Source: Amoebophrya sp. AT5.2 (lineage: Eukaryota; Sar; Dinophyceae; Syndiniales; Amoebophryaceae). Taken from it: a stretch of DNA of 18,151 nucleotides. The DNA lies in assembly GCA_005223375.1 (NCBI GenBank), contig RXOD01004807.1, positions 1 to 18,151 of the forward strand, read 5' to 3'. Made by a program: the position numbers and the translations under genes. Positions 16,781 through 18,151 of this stretch are shown one piece after another. The notes beneath the pieces are model-generated. The model was given only the letters and a program-made list of their open reading frames with translations. It was not told where the DNA came from and did not search any database. Position 1 is the stretch's first letter. The number at the start of each line of letters is the position of its first letter.

Positions 16781-18151
16781 CTAGTTCTCCGTCGGGTCTC
16801 CCGGCAGGAAGTAGGACTTGATTTTGCTTAGTTCGCGGCAGTCCTTGAGGTAACCCAGGAGTTCCGTCTGCACGCCCTCCTCCGTCTGACCCAAGTTCCC
16901 GCCCTCCCCCACGCCTGCGCTTTTCTTCAGTTTCGCGATGAAGCGCTCGAAAAAGTCGTCGTGGTAGAAAGCGCTCGTCCACGGGTCGGTGAGGAACTCC
17001 ATTAAGTCCATCTCGCCGTCAAACCGCTGCTCAATCCCGTTCAGAAAGGCGATGTGCCGGCCCACCAGGTGGAACAACGCATGCCGGTGCAGCTCCTGGT
17101 ACCCCAGGTACAAAAACTCGGTGATGCGACAACCAGAGTACCTTTCCGAGCAGTGCATTTTCAAGTTCAAGAATTCTTCATATGGAAATTGTAAATAAGT
17201 ATCTCGGCGAAGTAGACAAAGAGAAAGGCCCCGCGCCATCTATACGGACACGACCCACCACGGCGCACCAGAAGAAGTACGAACATACACATTTCCGACA
17301 TGAAGACAAAGAGTACCTCAAGAGGCAGAGGTGTCCCGTGTCGCTGGTCAACGTGTCTGTGAGCATCTGCTTGCAGGTGAGCTTTGCAGCGTGTGGGCAG
17401 ATCACTTGATAGTACTTCAGGTTCCCTGGCAGTACACCGGCCCGGAAAATCGGCATCGACAGGTCCTTGTAGCTGAAGGGTGCGGGCTCCGTCTCCAGCA
17501 CCTTCTCCAGAATCGCGCGGGCAAGGTGCTTCGCCAGCTCCAGCCCGTTGTACCTGGCGGGACACCGAATTCACATATTCGACTGTCAATGGGAGGAGGT
17601 CATCTGGACCTTCAACCATAAAACTCGTAGTCCTTCCGCTTCGTCTGTCTCCTCCTTCGAGCGATGAAAGAAACTCCCCCTGCGATCTATCGAGCAAGAA
17701 GAAGAACAAAGAGTTGAACAACTTGAAACGCAGGTAAAACATACCCGTAGCCGTACTAAAACTGTTAGTAAAATACTTACCCGTCATGCCTGAGTAGGCT
17801 CCTGTCTTGCACATACGTGCTTTGCGCCGACCTGGAGAACTCCGCCAGCGGCCCGGCCGCGAAAATGTTGCTGTCGGTTGTCTGAAAGGTGTTGTCCACA
17901 ATGAGGCCGCCGTCGAACACTAGTCCGTTGCTGTGCAGCGCGTTGAAGATATCTGGGTCCACGTCCACTGCGTCCGCTGTTAGCAGAATTCGGCACGTGA
18001 ACACGACCTCCTTGCCCTTCTCGCCCGCGGGTGCGTCCGCCGAGTGGTTGGCGCACACCACGCCGGAGAGTCGGTCGCGGCCGTCCTTCTCGAGCCGCAC
18101 CAGTTCGTGGCCCTTGAAGATCTGGATCTCCTTCTCGCGCAGCTGCTGCTC
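16781..18151 (-). CDS. CFAP61: CFAP61-like ciliary protein, C-terminal part (5' end outside window)
   Basis: CFAP61 is a subunit of the calmodulin- and spoke-associated complex at the base of axonemal radial spokes. Three exons (18151-17781, 17553-17317, 17141-16781) encode the last 322 residues. Exon 1 holds the end of the oxidoreductase-like domain: CRILLTADAVDVDPDIFNAL, GLVFDGGLIVDNTFQTTDSN and FAAGPLAEFSR, close to the CFAP61 pattern of D-x-x-F-x-A-x-N, V-D-G-x-L-V-I-D and A-A-G-P-L-x-x-F-S-R. The last exon carries FLYLGYQELHRHALFHLVGR … FDGEMDLMEFLTDPWTSAFYHDDF, like the CFAP61 C-terminus (LxxFxxEPWxxAxFHDxF). Joins are GT-AG and in frame. The protein ends GDPTEN. It implies a flagellated life stage. 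Confidence 0.8.
17142..17316 (-). other. CFAP61 intron 2 (GT-AG, flanked by direct repeats)
   Basis: The 175-nt intron lies between TTGAG|GTACTCTTTGTC and GAAAG|GTACTCTGGTTGTC. AGGTACTCT is identical at both junctions, and TTGTC follows in both after a 2-base gap. The join LLR-YSGCRITEF is in frame. Confidence 0.85.
17554..17780 (-). other. CFAP61 intron 1 (canonical GT-AG, 227 nt)
   Basis: The donor GACGG|GTAAGT and acceptor CGCCAG|GTACAAC join RHDG to YNGLELAKHL in frame. No inverted repeats at its ends. Confidence 0.85.

Overview
The window looks like nuclear DNA of a eukaryote, most likely an alveolate of the dinoflagellate/syndinian type (Amoebophrya is the best guess, not proven). The reasons: conserved eukaryotic proteins are interrupted by many short introns (about 140-650 nt); all eight recognisable genes lie on the minus strand, as in dinoflagellate unidirectional gene clusters; a ciliary protein is present; and several introns carry terminal inverted repeats and splice sites that do not fit GT-AG, as reported for Amoebophrya introner-like elements. 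No prokaryotic operon, tRNA, rRNA or CRISPR array was seen.

Layout in transcription order (right to left). 18151-16781: C-terminal end of a CFAP61-like ciliary protein, 3 exons. 15875-12628: a seven-exon, probably mitochondrial serine hydroxymethyltransferase (SHMT). 11014-10730: a small ORF with an N-myristoylation-like start. 10147-9319: a two-exon protein of unknown function. 8842-6818: a two-exon MORN-repeat protein. 6036-4803: a two-exon RMI1/TDRD3-like OB-fold protein. 3906-2707: an acidic, low-complexity protein with one membrane segment. 2042-580: a TBC-domain Rab GAP of the TBC1D22 type, whose C-terminal part is not found in the window. The stretches between genes (roughly 0.4-1.6 kb) show no convincing coding sequence.

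The genes do not form one pathway: they cover cilia, one-carbon metabolism, genome stability and membrane traffic. What unites the window is its introns. I modelled thirteen. Some are plain GT-AG (TBC intron 2, SHMT intron 5, CFAP61 intron 1). Some have inverted repeats near their ends (TBC intron 1, RMI1-like intron, the intron of the unknown protein, SHMT introns 1, 2 and 6). Two GT-AG introns sit between direct repeats containing AGGT (SHMT intron 3, CFAP61 intron 2). The RMI1-like intron and SHMT intron 6 appear to lack any usable AG acceptor, and SHMT intron 1 contains a decayed copy of its upstream exon/intron junction. This suggests DNA-transposon-like introns plus intron birth by local duplication, with splicing that tolerates unusual boundaries. 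All exon joins were inferred by eye from reading frame and protein-family similarity; no transcript data were available.
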